From assembly GCF_903772925.1 (NCBI RefSeq), contig NZ_LR812090.1, forward strand, positions 3,841,830 through 3,905,829: 64,000 nt of DNA, written 5' to 3'. Source of the DNA: Alteromonas macleodii. Its GTDB lineage: Bacteria > Pseudomonadota > Gammaproteobacteria > Enterobacterales > Alteromonadaceae. The translations under genes and the position numbers were made by a program. How positions within the stretch are numbered: position 1 is the first letter of the stretch; the number at the start of each line of letters is the position of its first letter. Of the stretch, positions 37,297 through 45,436 are shown piece by piece. The notes below the pieces were generated by a model. It saw only the letters and a list, made by a program, of their open reading frames with translations. It ran no database searches and was not told the origin of the DNA.

Positions 37297-37578
37297 TTAA
37301 ACTGCTTCCATTTTATTCACCTGGTCGGCAATACTACTTTCCAGTTCGTCAGAAATATTGATAAATTCTCCCTTGAAAGCTTTAGTTAGAACTGTTTGGC
37401 TGAGTTTTTCCAACCTTTCTCTTGCTTCAATATTCTGGGCAGTGGCTTCGCCGAGTTGGCGCATTTTGATAAGAGTTGTATTCGGATCAGAGGTGAAGTT
37501 ACGCTCAGCGCTTGCTGCGAGATTATAAAACCAGACTCCGTGTGCTTTAAGAAACTCAAAATTGCTTGTGAATACCAT
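37297..37578 (-). pseudogene. Chimeric remnant joining HsdR start to HsdS end
   Basis: This 93-codon frame begins like a type I restriction subunit R with an N-terminal DUF4145-like region: SNFEFLKAHGVWFYNLAASA, then ERNFTSDPNTTLIKMRQLGE. After about residue 50 it switches to the typical end of a type I specificity subunit: IEARERLEKLSQTVLTKAFKGEFI. An internal deletion of a second type I locus would give this. No nuclease, helicase or target-recognition domain is left. It has a Met start and a normal stop, so a small peptide might still be made. It is distinct from the intact hsdM-S-R system on the other strand. Confidence 0.75.
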
Positions 37579-37902
37579 ACAACTTTCCTTGTTTGTCGTA
37601 AGACCTTTTGGTTGAATTTACCTTACAGGGTTGGATTCATCTAACTTATTAATCGGATAGGGCTTTATATCAAGCTTGAAACAAAAAGCTACTTATACAT
37701 AGATAAGTGCTTAATACTGATTTGACTTTTACTAAGAAAAATAAGCAACTTTTATCTGCAACGAACTGCGACTCAGCTCGTTTTGACTTAACAATATAGC
37801 TTTCTATCCTTCAATTGGAGCCTTACTTTCGTATGGTAAACAACATATATGAAACCATAAGGAAAGAGCGCCAGCATTAGCGCCCTCTGAGGGTGGATGA
37901 AT
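37579..37902. other. Intergenic stretch, 324 bp
   Basis: A/T-rich sequence with no convincing reading frame. Near its right end a weak hairpin (GAGCGC...GCGCCCTC, about 37867-37889) could end the minus-strand lipoprotein transcript. The left part should contain the minus-strand promoter for the HsdR/HsdS remnant and the HEPN-motif gene. Nothing else was recognised. Confidence 0.5.
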
Positions 37903-38868
37903 TTAGATGCTCTCTTCTATAGTGCTAAAAACCTTATCCATGTCAGTCCCTCGATCCGAGACAAATTTGTAACCCGCATTGCGACGAAAGATTTCACCAA
38001 AGGTATACGGTGCACCATCTCCAGCAACTTCTGCGTAACTTATAAAACTATTCCCCGATTCTGGGTGGGTGAATAGATATACCGACCTCAATGTATGCCC
38101 TTTTTTAATATGAATGCTGCTATCTTCATCGGAGATAGAAGCAAATGACAAAAGCTGCTTTAGACGAGTTCGACTAGTAGCATTATTATATTTCTCAGCC
38201 AGCCGCAGATATTCATCATATTTGTTATTAGCATCAGCCATTGCTTGACTAGCCTCTTTAGTTGTTTGGCTTCCTTCTTTCACGATTTTTTCAAACTCTT
38301 TTCTGTAGAGCTTGACGGCATTATTGAAGTCATCATCAGTATTGCCATACATCTTTTCAAACTGAATTTTTTTATCCCGTAGTGATGCTTTTGCAATGAG
38401 CTTTTTTGCGGCATCTAGATTCGGGTCATCAACTTTAGCTTGCAGTGAATTAATTTCTTCCTGCTCTGCCTCTTTCATAACATTGATAGTGCCGCGCATT
38501 TTCTTTGCATCTTCAACGGCCTTGGCCCATATAGGCGTTCTAATTTTTAGTAAATCTTCATACAAGTTTTTAGCAGCTATATATAAATGAGCATCCTTTT
38601 CGTTTGCCAAGTTCTGCACTGGGAATTGATGAATTGTTCCATCCATTGATAGATAGAACGATGTCGGAGCTGCAAATTTGTAATTTTGACGTTCAATTTT
38701 GTCTGCGAATTCACTGTCATCTACTAACGAATAGTAACCTGAAAACTCATAGTCAGATGTATAGCCTGAAGTCGCTTTGAAGTGGGCAATTATATTATCT
38801 GCGTTAGGGCTACAGGCGCTGAGCAATAACGTAGCAAAAGTTAGCATTGTGGTGAGGCATTGATTCAT
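37903..38868 (-). CDS. Putative lipoprotein of unknown function
   Basis: A 321-residue protein with a lipoprotein signal: a hydrophobic stretch ending in the lipobox LLSAC near residue 19, so it should be lipid-anchored after export. The mature part is mostly helical and charged, with a long Lys/Glu-rich coiled-coil-like region (about 105-235). The C-terminus contains HTLRSVYLFTHPESGNSF. The ATG at 38868 directly precedes the signal sequence; a start five codons earlier is possible. I do not recognise a family. It is a single gene inside the island. Confidence 0.7.
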   Translation of the reverse strand: MNQCLTTMLTFATLLLSACSPNADNIIAHFKATSGYTSDYEFSGYYSLVDDSEFADKIERQNYKFAAPTSFYLSMDGTIHQFPVQNLANEKDAHLYIAAKNLYEDLLKIRTPIWAKAVEDAKKMRGTINVMKEAEQEEINSLQAKVDDPNLDAAKKLIAKASLRDKKIQFEKMYGNTDDDFNNAVKLYRKEFEKIVKEGSQTTKEASQAMADANNKYDEYLRLAEKYNNATSRTRLKQLLSFASISDEDSSIHIKKGHTLRSVYLFTHPESGNSFISYAEVAGDGAPYTFGEIFRRNAGYKFVSDRGTDMDKVFSTIEESI

Positions 38869-39059
38869 TGATTCCAATTCCATTTGTTGATAAAAAATTT
38901 GCCGTTACTATTCTCCCTATAAGGATGTTAATGTCAAAATAATTGCTGAAAGATTGGAAATATAAATTGTTCTTTAATTAACGAATCGCTCTTCTCTGGG
39001 ACGCCCTAAGATAAAGATATTGGCCTCACAGAAAAAACAGCTCAAGTGAGCTGTTTTAG

Positions 39060-39452
39060 TTATTTGAGTAATTTCCGCCATCGAGCTTTACACGCAATCA
39101 TCCACGTTTCAGCATCGATACCAAAAACGGACTCTATTTCATCCGAAAAGTGTTTTAAAAAATCACGAATCTCTTCGTAGTATCTCAGTAGAACAATCAA
39201 TACTTCTTTGTGGCTCCGGTATTTGACTTTGCCATCAGATAATTCATCAATTAAAGTTGAGCTAAGCGATATCCCTAGCCATTGGCCTTTTTGATTACGA
39301 TGCAAGTAAATATATCGCTGGTAATCAAACCGTAAGTTCTCACCTTCAATATCTAAATTCGCTAAAAGCAATATGGTTGAATCATCACCTATAAAAGGAG
39401 ATCTCGATTGCCTTTTGTATTTTCGGATGATGCTAGTCGTGTTGTCTTGCAT
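39060..39452 (-). CDS. Unknown island protein, 130 aa
   Basis: A basic 130-residue soluble protein with no signal peptide and no motif I can name. The middle (RFDYQRYIYLHRNQKGQWLG) is strand-like, and the C-terminus is helical (IDAETWMIACKARWRKLL). AGGAGT lies 7 bases before the ATG, which supports translation. It lies 40 bp downstream of a 107-residue unknown gene on the same strand, so they may be co-transcribed. Confidence 0.6.
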   Translation of the reverse strand: MQDNTTSIIRKYKRQSRSPFIGDDSTILLLANLDIEGENLRFDYQRYIYLHRNQKGQWLGISLSSTLIDELSDGKVKYRSHKEVLIVLLRYYEEIRDFLKHFSDEIESVFGIDAETWMIACKARWRKLLK

Positions 39453-39491
39453 GTTGTTACTCCTGTTTTGTCCTTGGAAGTAACTAGGCTC

Positions 39492-39815
39492 CTAGATAGG
39501 AAATTCCTCCCTTTCTTCAATGTGAAAGTCCAACTTCATCTGTTTTGAGAGGAAATCTAAATCGTCTTCTGTCCACTCGGCATAAAGCTCAGGCTCGCTC
39601 AATACTACGCCGATGAGTTCACGTATCACAGGGAAATACGCAGGATTCGACACAATGTGATTTTGCAAAATGACATTCATAATAACGTCTTCGATGCGCT
39701 GATTGTTTCTGTAATGACTCCCGTCAAATTCGTCACGGTAAGCCTCAAATGCGCTTGCTAGGTTATTAAAAATATCGGATACCATTGCGGAGCATAGATA
39801 TGTATTTGTAGTCAT
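39492..39815 (-). CDS. Unknown island protein, 107 aa
   Basis: An acidic, mostly helical 107-residue protein with no signal peptide (DIFNNLASAFEAYRDEF; a C-terminal EWTEDDLDFLSKQMKLDF). It has a fair ribosome site (AAAAGGAAAATTC) before the ATG. No family recognised. It is divergent from the plus-strand 108-residue gene at 39924, with about 110 bp between them, which may carry both promoters. Confidence 0.6.
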   Translation of the reverse strand: MTTNTYLCSAMVSDIFNNLASAFEAYRDEFDGSHYRNNQRIEDVIMNVILQNHIVSNPAYFPVIRELIGVVLSEPELYAEWTEDDLDFLSKQMKLDFHIEEREEFPI

Positions 39816-39923
39816 GAATTTTCCTTTTTGTTGTTATTCATGACTACTTAGCCTCTCTTTCAGAAAAATTACCCTATTCCTGACTTATTAAAAGGTAAGA
39901 CTAATCAGGAAAGGAAATAAGAC

Positions 39924-40250
39924 ATGACACATCTATCACTCGTTGAACAGCCAAAGCGTTGTTTCTCAGATGATGAGGACTGTATCGCTTTGTACGAGAG
40001 CGAAGACTCGTATATCTATTACGTGAGGAATTATGCAGCTCAAACTGAGTTTCTGCTGCTCAGCTTGGATTTGATGATGAGTTTGGACGAGAAGTTCAGA
40101 ACCGTGGCGGGCGTTTATTTCACACCGCACTTCTCGGTTCTTAAACATTTTGAGTCAGAAGTCACACATCACTTACTTACAAGTGCACTATTGCCTCACT
40201 TTCATTACTTGTTCAACTGTAGTGTTTCAAAGTTCATCAAAAGACTTTGA
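39924..40250 (+). CDS. Unknown island protein, 108 aa
   Basis: A 108-residue protein starting MTHLSLVEQPKRCFSDDEDC, with a hydrophobic central stretch (QTEFLLLSLDLMMSLD) too irregular to be a clear membrane helix, and several His/Phe near the C-terminus. AGGAAAGGAAA precedes the ATG, and a good terminator follows at 40258-40283. That makes a real transcription unit likely. No family recognised. Confidence 0.6.
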   Translation: MTHLSLVEQPKRCFSDDEDCIALYESEDSYIYYVRNYAAQTEFLLLSLDLMMSLDEKFRTVAGVYFTPHFSVLKHFESEVTHHLLTSALLPHFHYLFNCSVSKFIKRL

Positions 40251-40257
40251 ACTACTG

Positions 40258-40283
40258 AAGCCAGCTTTTCGCTGGCTTTATTT
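40258..40283 (+). terminator. Rho-independent terminator
   Basis: AAGCCAGC (40258-40265) pairs with GCTGGCTT (40271-40278) around a 5-base loop, followed by a T-rich tract. It lies 8 bp after the 108-residue gene. Confidence 0.85.
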
Positions 40284-40593
40284 ATACCTAACAGGCGAGT
40301 TCAAAACCTCTGTATCCATCGTTCCTCCTCTCATAAACGCTGCGGTGAATCGCGACGAAGCTCAATAGTTCAACTTCAAACAACATCCTAGCTCCTAACT
40401 AATAGCCACCAAAATAAATTTCAAACAATTTTTTGATTTTAAGGCGCTTTGTGTATGCCTAATCGCTAACATTTACCAAGAAGTAAGTTTTGAGAATGTC
40501 TTCGCTCACATCGCAGATTATTTTCAAAAAAGCGCAAATGAGGTTGTGTTTATTTCTCGCTTTTCCAAATACACTTTTAACTGTCAGAACAAA

Positions 40594-41166
40594 ATGAGGC
40601 TGTACTCGATGGTAACCACTTTATTTTCATTACTGGTTCAACAATTCAATAATGCGTATGTACAACCAAGTGATATCTCAACGTGGTTTGCAGCGAAACC
40701 TGCTTCGAAGACGCTTCTTACCGATCTGGCAAAGTATTTCGCACAGTCTAAGGAATTGGATTGTGATATTTCGTTGATGCAAGTGGCTAAGGATTTAGTC
40801 GCAAGCAAGTCAGCTAAACTGAGTACCCCGAAAAACATGCAAGATATCAGTCTTCACGAACAGTCTGTGGATACGCTAAACGCGTCAATGTCAAAACTCC
40901 AACTAGCCACCTTTTTCTTTCAGCAGCTCGGCAATCGCGCAGTTGTTCCATTTGCTGAAGCTGCTCAACTTTTTCAAATCTCAGCTGGTTCGGCGGAAGC
41001 AAAGCTGAAAAGCGGAACTTATAAAGGTTTGTGTTACATGGAAGTCGAGAAAGAAAATCGCAAGTCTCGACCCTTGGTAAGCGTATTAGACCTTGCTGAC
41101 TACTTTTACAAGAAGAGGGATGTGGTGATTCTTGGCGATGCGCCGACTGAAAAGATTAACGAGTAG
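40594..41166 (+). CDS. Unknown island protein, about 190 aa
   Basis: A helical, soluble protein with no signal peptide. The central part is Ser/Lys/Ala-rich (VAKDLVASKSAKLSTPKNMQ), and the C-terminus has FQISAGSAEAKLKSGTYKGL and VLDLADYFYKKRDVV. The start is uncertain: GTG at 40546, ATG at 40594 and ATG at 40609 are all in frame, and only 40609 has a fair GAGG ribosome site. The reading frame stays open upstream to about 40430 without a start codon, so the N-terminus may be damaged. A hairpin (GCTCGCCTC...GAGGCGAGC, 41187-41215) follows. The 40284-40593 stretch holds nothing else recognised. Confidence 0.55.
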   Translation: MRLYSMVTTLFSLLVQQFNNAYVQPSDISTWFAAKPASKTLLTDLAKYFAQSKELDCDISLMQVAKDLVASKSAKLSTPKNMQDISLHEQSVDTLNASMSKLQLATFFFQQLGNRAVVPFAEAAQLFQISAGSAEAKLKSGTYKGLCYMEVEKENRKSRPLVSVLDLADYFYKKRDVVILGDAPTEKINE

Positions 41167-41245
41167 AAGAACCTGACGAGCACCATGCTCGCCTCTAAGC
41201 TTATAGGAGGCGAGCGGCTAATATATCTTAAAGATTTATATCTAA

Positions 41246-41944
41246 CTATAACTCAAAGTCACAGGCTGCTATCTCGCTCTTAGACTCCCAACGCACATCG
41301 TCTAGGCGCTCATATAAAAAATCTTTGTTTTTAAACGAGAAGACATCTCGTTTGCCGAAAAAATATCCCTCGCCCACTTCGGTTACCTGACCTTTCCATA
41401 AAACTTTCTGCTTTTTATCAGTAACCTGTTCTACGTAACCAAGTTTATTATCGTAAGAACATACTTCATCCCCAAGTTCATAGTCTGCATTGAGTCTATT
41501 GCTCCAAATACCTTCCTTTGCTGCAACGTATGACTGGTAAACTGGATCTACTCTATTGGCGTACGATTTTGCTCGTTCAGTTATTGAAATAGTGCCTTGA
41601 TCGTATTGACATACCGCTCGAACTGGTTGGTCGATTTGAGTGGTATGGAAGACTCTTCGACCGCCTTGTTTTAGCATGTAAACACTATCTTGCTGCTCCA
41701 CATAACTTACAAGAGCATTCATTTCGTTAAACGGCTCTTTTCCCCCTACTTTTCTTAATTCCAATGCATCTATGGAAGCTTGATTTAAGCTTGCACAAAA
41801 TCCTTTTACCTTATCTATTGAGGTCAAGTCTGACTTTGAATATAGAATACCTTCTGATACTCCATAAATATCGTTAGCTAAGGTATTGGTCGTTAAAAAT
41901 GAAGTTGATAATCCAAGTGAAAAAAGCGCTGCCACCTTGAGCAT
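41246..41944 (-). CDS. Exported protein of unknown function
   Basis: A 232-residue protein with a Sec signal peptide (MLKVAALFSLGLSTSFLTTN, cleavage after LANA-like LAN near residue 24). The mature region has four cysteines (GFCASLN, AVCQYDQ, DEVCSYD and AACDFEL), which suggests two disulfides in the periplasm or outside. I do not recognise a domain. It is the last gene before the right attachment repeat and ends the island's minus-strand genes. Confidence 0.65.
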   Translation of the reverse strand: MLKVAALFSLGLSTSFLTTNTLANDIYGVSEGILYSKSDLTSIDKVKGFCASLNQASIDALELRKVGGKEPFNEMNALVSYVEQQDSVYMLKQGGRRVFHTTQIDQPVRAVCQYDQGTISITERAKSYANRVDPVYQSYVAAKEGIWSNRLNADYELGDEVCSYDNKLGYVEQVTDKKQKVLWKGQVTEVGEGYFFGKRDVFSFKNKDFLYERLDDVRWESKSEIAACDFEL

Positions 41945-42172
41945 GTATATCTCCCTATCTTTATTTTTGATTTTTTAGCGGGCAAAAAGGTATCACGACA
42001 AACATCGCTTTACTAGATTTTGTAAATTGAACTAAAAATGTTGTTTTTGAAGAGGAAGTGGCCAGTTGTAATCATCAAACGTTTTAGTAACATGAGTTTG
42101 CGAGACTTTCGCACTAACGCAGGGACTAATAGGTGGAATCATATTGAGGGAGCGCTGCTTAAAACCTTATAT

Positions 42173-42253
42173 TTAAAGAGCTAGAGAAGAACTGCTCGTA
42201 CAGTCCAGCATTGGAGCGACAGAGAATCTTCGGTTAAAGGGGGTGATTAGCAC
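42173..42253 (-). pseudogene. Stranded native 5' end of dusA
   Basis: Read on the minus strand, a GTG at 42253 opens a frame MLITPFNRRFSVAPMLD, which continues past the 23-bp repeat into island DNA and stops at 42173 (26 codons). AAAAGG lies 7 bases upstream of the GTG, a good ribosome site. Joined to the dusA body at the repeat, this gives a normal DusA N-terminus. This is therefore the original start, separated from its gene by the island, with the native promoter to its right. Confidence 0.88.
42204..42226. repeat. Right attachment site, 23-bp direct repeat
   Basis: Identical to 21525-21547 over 23 bp; flanks differ on both sides. It joins island DNA on the left to the native dusA start on the right. 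Confidence 0.92.
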
Positions 42254-42379
42254 TGCGTTACCTTTTCTTATCTGTAAAACGTGGTCAAAAATGCGCCATA
42301 AAATTAGGCGATGCGCATTCTACCTAGCTATGTGCCAAAACAAAAGCGGGCAAGATTATAAACATGACTTTGGCCCGAT

Positions 42380-42811
42380 TTATTTATCACGAAGCTCAGA
42401 GTTAGAAAAAATATTGTAGTAATAAGTTGCTGACCAAGTCAGCATCATAAAACCAACAAGGGAGATTGAATCAATAAAAATTGCCAGTTCACTGTGCGGT
42501 GTATGGGTCAAACTTCCTAAAGTCGTAAAACTACTGGCCGCAATATGAACGTAATCATCTATGGATAAACTCACATCACCTTTGAAACCATTTATACCCC
42601 ATACTTCATAGGCGAAATACGTCATCAAGGTATACCAAGCAATTTCGACAAGGTGAATGAGAAATAGGCACACTACTACCGATACACTCATCATAAAATG
42701 AGAAGAAAAGCGTTTTGAAAACTGGGTGATTGTTCTTAATCCCCAGTAGTGAAATATAATTATTTCTATGGCGCTGAAAAGCATAAAGAGAACGCACGCA
42801 AAGAGTAACAT
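42380..42811 (-). CDS. Two-helix pore-like membrane protein
   Basis: A 143-residue protein with membrane helices at about 1-20, 38-65 and 110-132. Between the last two is a pore-loop-like stretch, HIAASSFTTLGSLTHTP. That is the layout of two-helix potassium channels, but the selectivity filter TVGYG is replaced by TTLGS, so potassium selectivity is doubtful. Its ATG overlaps the stop codon of the FAD/NAD(P)-binding gene by one base (TAATG), so the two are coupled. It lies just right of the island, in native sequence. Confidence 0.65.
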   Translation of the reverse strand: MLLFACVLFMLFSAIEIIIFHYWGLRTITQFSKRFSSHFMMSVSVVVCLFLIHLVEIAWYTLMTYFAYEVWGINGFKGDVSLSIDDYVHIAASSFTTLGSLTHTPHSELAIFIDSISLVGFMMLTWSATYYYNIFSNSELRDK

Positions 42812-44394
42812 TATTCACCTACAGCTTCTTCGTATGCATCAGTTTGGACACAATGATGAGCGATTTGCTTTCCAAAATCTGCGCATGTTCCTAAACCAGG
42901 GATATTAATATACCAAGGTGTCACGAAAGCAGATCCCACATAAAGTTGAGTAGACTTGCCATTTATCAGTAACTCGTGATTTTCAGCGACCGACCACTCG
43001 TCACCGTTTGTATACGCCCCTCTTTCGTAGTTTTTTCCGCTAAAGGTTAATAAGTCCTTAAGCTTTGCTAGTTTGTCCTCACATTCGATTATACCTTTAG
43101 CGTTAATTTTGATGCCGTCTGCATTACTATCTTCTTCTAACTTTGCATCTTCAGCCTGCTCAAAAGTAAGCACTTTGCTGTCATACAATGCAATGATCCG
43201 ATTTGCGCTTTCTAGTGGAATTGAAGCGAAACTCGCTGAGAGCTGCGACTTTATATCTTGATGCTGAGTAAGAAAATCCTTAAGTAACAGGGGCGATTGC
43301 TGAATGTAATCTATACCAGCAGCAATAACAGCGGGCCAATCTGACTGACGACTTTCATCAGCTAAAGAAAGCAATTCTGCTTTGAGCTTCAAAATAGGAT
43401 GGCTTTGCTCATTACGCTGGTTGAGAAAAGTAAGGCTTTCAGTGAAAGACATGTTTTTAATCTGATGATAGATCTTCGGCATACTTTGCTTAAAAAGAGG
43501 CAATAACTTGTGGCGAAAGAAACTCTCTACATTACTAACATCAATTGCACAGTCTGCATTTAATATTTTTTTGTAGTCAGTAACAGTATCACTGTTATAC
43601 CAAACTTTCGGAAACACTCCCGAACGTGAACGCATTACTATTTGGAAATCGTGTTTAGTTCGGTATTCAATCCCATTCGCACTGTCGTAGAACTGCCCTT
43701 TAGTTCTCGCAATAGATAAAGCGGCGTCGATTGCCGTCAATGACATCCCGTCAATGGTAAATTTGCTGGCATCTTCGTGTGTATATTGCTTTGGGGGATA
43801 AGCCCAAAGCGCATCATCAAGTTTTTCTTTGGCACATAGATCGCCGCCCATGTTGACCACGACACGATCGAAACCTGAACACCGTTCTTTGCTCGTATCA
43901 ACGGTAAAACGATGGTTCTCTAAGGCAATGGATTTGACCTCAGTGTGAAGCTTTACGGTAACGTCTAAACCTTTTTGTTTTAGGCTCTGAATCGCTCGAT
44001 TAAAGCAAAAACCTAAATACTCTCCTAATACTGCTCTTGGAATAACCTTGTTTGCTGCCTCCTCAGGATAGTCCGCGCACGAAAGAAAAGTCTTTAGGGT
44101 CGTTGGAACCAGGTCTTCACCATATATTTCATGGAGCCAAGCGGAAAAAGAGACGTTAAGCTTTGGGATTTCATTCTCTTTTAAATTAGAAAGTAAATTG
44201 GGGCTAGCATTTTCATTTCTAAATGGGGTTCCTTTGCCGGGCTCGGCATGTTTTTCAAAAATAACTATAGTCTGCGGAAAAACGTTTTTCTCCAATAACT
44301 CGCAAAGAAAATAAAGCGTCGTTGGCCCTGCGCCAATTATGGCTATATTTTTTTGTACACAATCTTGGTGAAAACTATTTTCCATGACGATCAT
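42811..44394 (-). CDS. FAD/NAD(P)-binding protein (NAD_binding_9 type)
   Basis: A 527-residue flavoprotein-like enzyme. The N-terminal Rossmann motif IAIIGAGPTTLYFLCELLE (about 17-35) is followed by an acidic strand end (IVIFEKHAEPGKGTPF). A second nucleotide region (RVVVNMGGDLCA) and the C-terminal FAD-contacting stretch (YVGSAFVTPWYINIPGLGTCADFGKQIAHH) are present. The layout matches FAD-NAD(P)-binding family proteins with unknown substrates. GGGA lies before the ATG at 44394. It is coupled to a pore-like membrane protein and divergent from a glycosyltransferase operon, but I cannot link their functions. Confidence 0.8.
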   Translation of the reverse strand: MIVMENSFHQDCVQKNIAIIGAGPTTLYFLCELLEKNVFPQTIVIFEKHAEPGKGTPFRNENASPNLLSNLKENEIPKLNVSFSAWLHEIYGEDLVPTTLKTFLSCADYPEEAANKVIPRAVLGEYLGFCFNRAIQSLKQKGLDVTVKLHTEVKSIALENHRFTVDTSKERCSGFDRVVVNMGGDLCAKEKLDDALWAYPPKQYTHEDASKFTIDGMSLTAIDAALSIARTKGQFYDSANGIEYRTKHDFQIVMRSRSGVFPKVWYNSDTVTDYKKILNADCAIDVSNVESFFRHKLLPLFKQSMPKIYHQIKNMSFTESLTFLNQRNEQSHPILKLKAELLSLADESRQSDWPAVIAAGIDYIQQSPLLLKDFLTQHQDIKSQLSASFASIPLESANRIIALYDSKVLTFEQAEDAKLEEDSNADGIKINAKGIIECEDKLAKLKDLLTFSGKNYERGAYTNGDEWSVAENHELLINGKSTQLYVGSAFVTPWYINIPGLGTCADFGKQIAHHCVQTDAYEEAVGE

Positions 44395-44719
44395 CTCTTT
44401 TCCCTTTATTGCTTTTATTTAATCTAAGGTAAATTAGATCATTCAATTTAGTATTTATAGCATCTGTAATTATTCCTCGCCCGCTGCAACATTTTCATCC
44501 CATACGTTTCTTCATATTGTCACTCCCACAGTAAATCGGGCTTATCTGAAGGCTTTGTCCACGCTTATACAGTAGGCACACCTATTGCTTAAGCTCTTTT
44601 TGTTTTAGTTCTCTATGCTTTAGTTGTCTTCACTAAAGTTATCTGTTTCAGCTTTTTGCCGTCACGGTGTAGTTAGAGCATTGAACGTATTCACTGCCTT
44701 ACATGAGAGGGATATTCAC
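44395..44719. other. Intergenic divergent promoter region, 325 bp
   Basis: This A/T-rich gap separates the FAD-protein operon from the glycosyltransferase operon. At 44422-44439 an inverted repeat (ATCTAA, 6 bases, TTAGAT) lies close to the FAD-gene start and may be an operator. No other feature was recognised. Confidence 0.45.
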
Positions 44720-44863
44720 ATGGTATTTTTAAGTTCATCAAAAATTAATTCTGAATTAACAAAGTCTGAAAAGTTATTGAAGAAGCTGCCTTACTGGAAA
44801 ATTTCAGAACGCTTAAAATTAGAGTTAAAACTACGCCATTTAAAAGAACAGCTTCATAAGTAG
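44720..44863 (+). CDS. Small basic protein leading the glycosyltransferase operon
   Basis: A 47-residue Lys/Leu-rich peptide (starting MVFLSSSKINSELTKSEKLL), largely one amphipathic helix. The ATG at 44720 has GAGAGG nine bases upstream, and the next gene begins 6 bases after its stop. The frame opens further left (44624), but without a good ribosome site. No family recognised; it could also be a leader peptide. Confidence 0.45.
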   Translation: MVFLSSSKINSELTKSEKLLKKLPYWKISERLKLELKLRHLKEQLHK

Positions 44864-44869
44864 GTTGAT

Positions 44870-45436
44870 ATGGAACATCAATTAAGTGCTATTTTTGTTA
44901 CTTACGAAATGGTCGAATCTGCCTTACAAAATATTGAAAGGCTGCTTGTATCTATGCCCACTGCAAATATTATTCTTGTAGATAACTCGCCCCAAGAATA
45001 TAAAGATAAGGACATATATAAAAATACTATAGAGCGTATTACTTCGAAGGTTACTTATTTAGAAAACTGCACGAACTCAAGGTTTACCGCTTATAACCTA
45101 GCGCTTAAGACGGTAACTAACGGAAGAGTGGTATTTAGAACTGATGACGACGTTTTTAACGAGTCTGTCACAGCAAAGGTTGCTAAAGCTTCTTGGCGCG
45201 GTTTTGCAGTTACGCCCCATAAGTTCGATGGCCAGCTACAGGTTAAACAGGATCACCAACGCCCCATAGAAACTTGCGTATTTGACCATCACTTTCTTAA
45301 AGGTTTATTACCGTTTGAGAACGCTACCAGCGCTGACTGGAAACTTTTAAAGCGCGCATACGATAAACAATGCCCCGAAACATTTGCCGAAGTCATACTT
45401 CATAAAATTGGTCATGGCAGAGAAATGACCGCATGA
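44870..45436 (+). CDS. GT-A-type glycosyltransferase-like protein
   Basis: A 188-residue protein with a short GT-A nucleotide-sugar fold: LSAIFVTYEMVESALQNIERL at the start, IILVDNSP (donor-binding strand), LENCTNSRFTAYNLALK, and a DxD-type motif in VFRTDDDVF (about 85-93). It is shorter than typical family 2 enzymes and lacks the C-terminal acceptor part, so it may be minimal. Its stop overlaps the next gene's ATG by 4 bases (ATGA). It belongs to a five-gene glycosyltransferase operon. Confidence 0.75.
   Translation: MEHQLSAIFVTYEMVESALQNIERLLVSMPTANIILVDNSPQEYKDKDIYKNTIERITSKVTYLENCTNSRFTAYNLALKTVTNGRVVFRTDDDVFNESVTAKVAKASWRGFAVTPHKFDGQLQVKQDHQRPIETCVFDHHFLKGLLPFENATSADWKLLKRAYDKQCPETFAEVILHKIGHGREMTA

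Larger units (their letters stand above)
21525..42226. mobile_element. 20.7-kb genomic island integrated in dusA
   Basis: Exact 23-bp direct repeats at 21525-21547 and 42204-42226 bound the element. The left one is inside dusA; the right one is joined to a stranded copy of the native dusA start. A tyrosine recombinase next to the left repeat is the likely integrase; dusA-targeting islands are an established class. The cargo is a type I restriction operon with Abi, FRG and DUF262 genes, an insertion sequence, remnants of other systems, and small unknown genes. I saw no phage structural, conjugation or replication genes, and no recognisable excisionase. Confidence 0.9.

Noticed and set aside
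21525..42226. Island as a prophage or conjugative element
   Set aside because: No capsid, tail, terminase, lysis, relaxase, type IV secretion or replication genes are seen between the repeats.
44624..44719. Longer start (79 residues) for the small gene before the glycosyltransferases
   Set aside because: No ribosome site at 44624; the ATG at 44720 has GAGAGG at a suitable distance.
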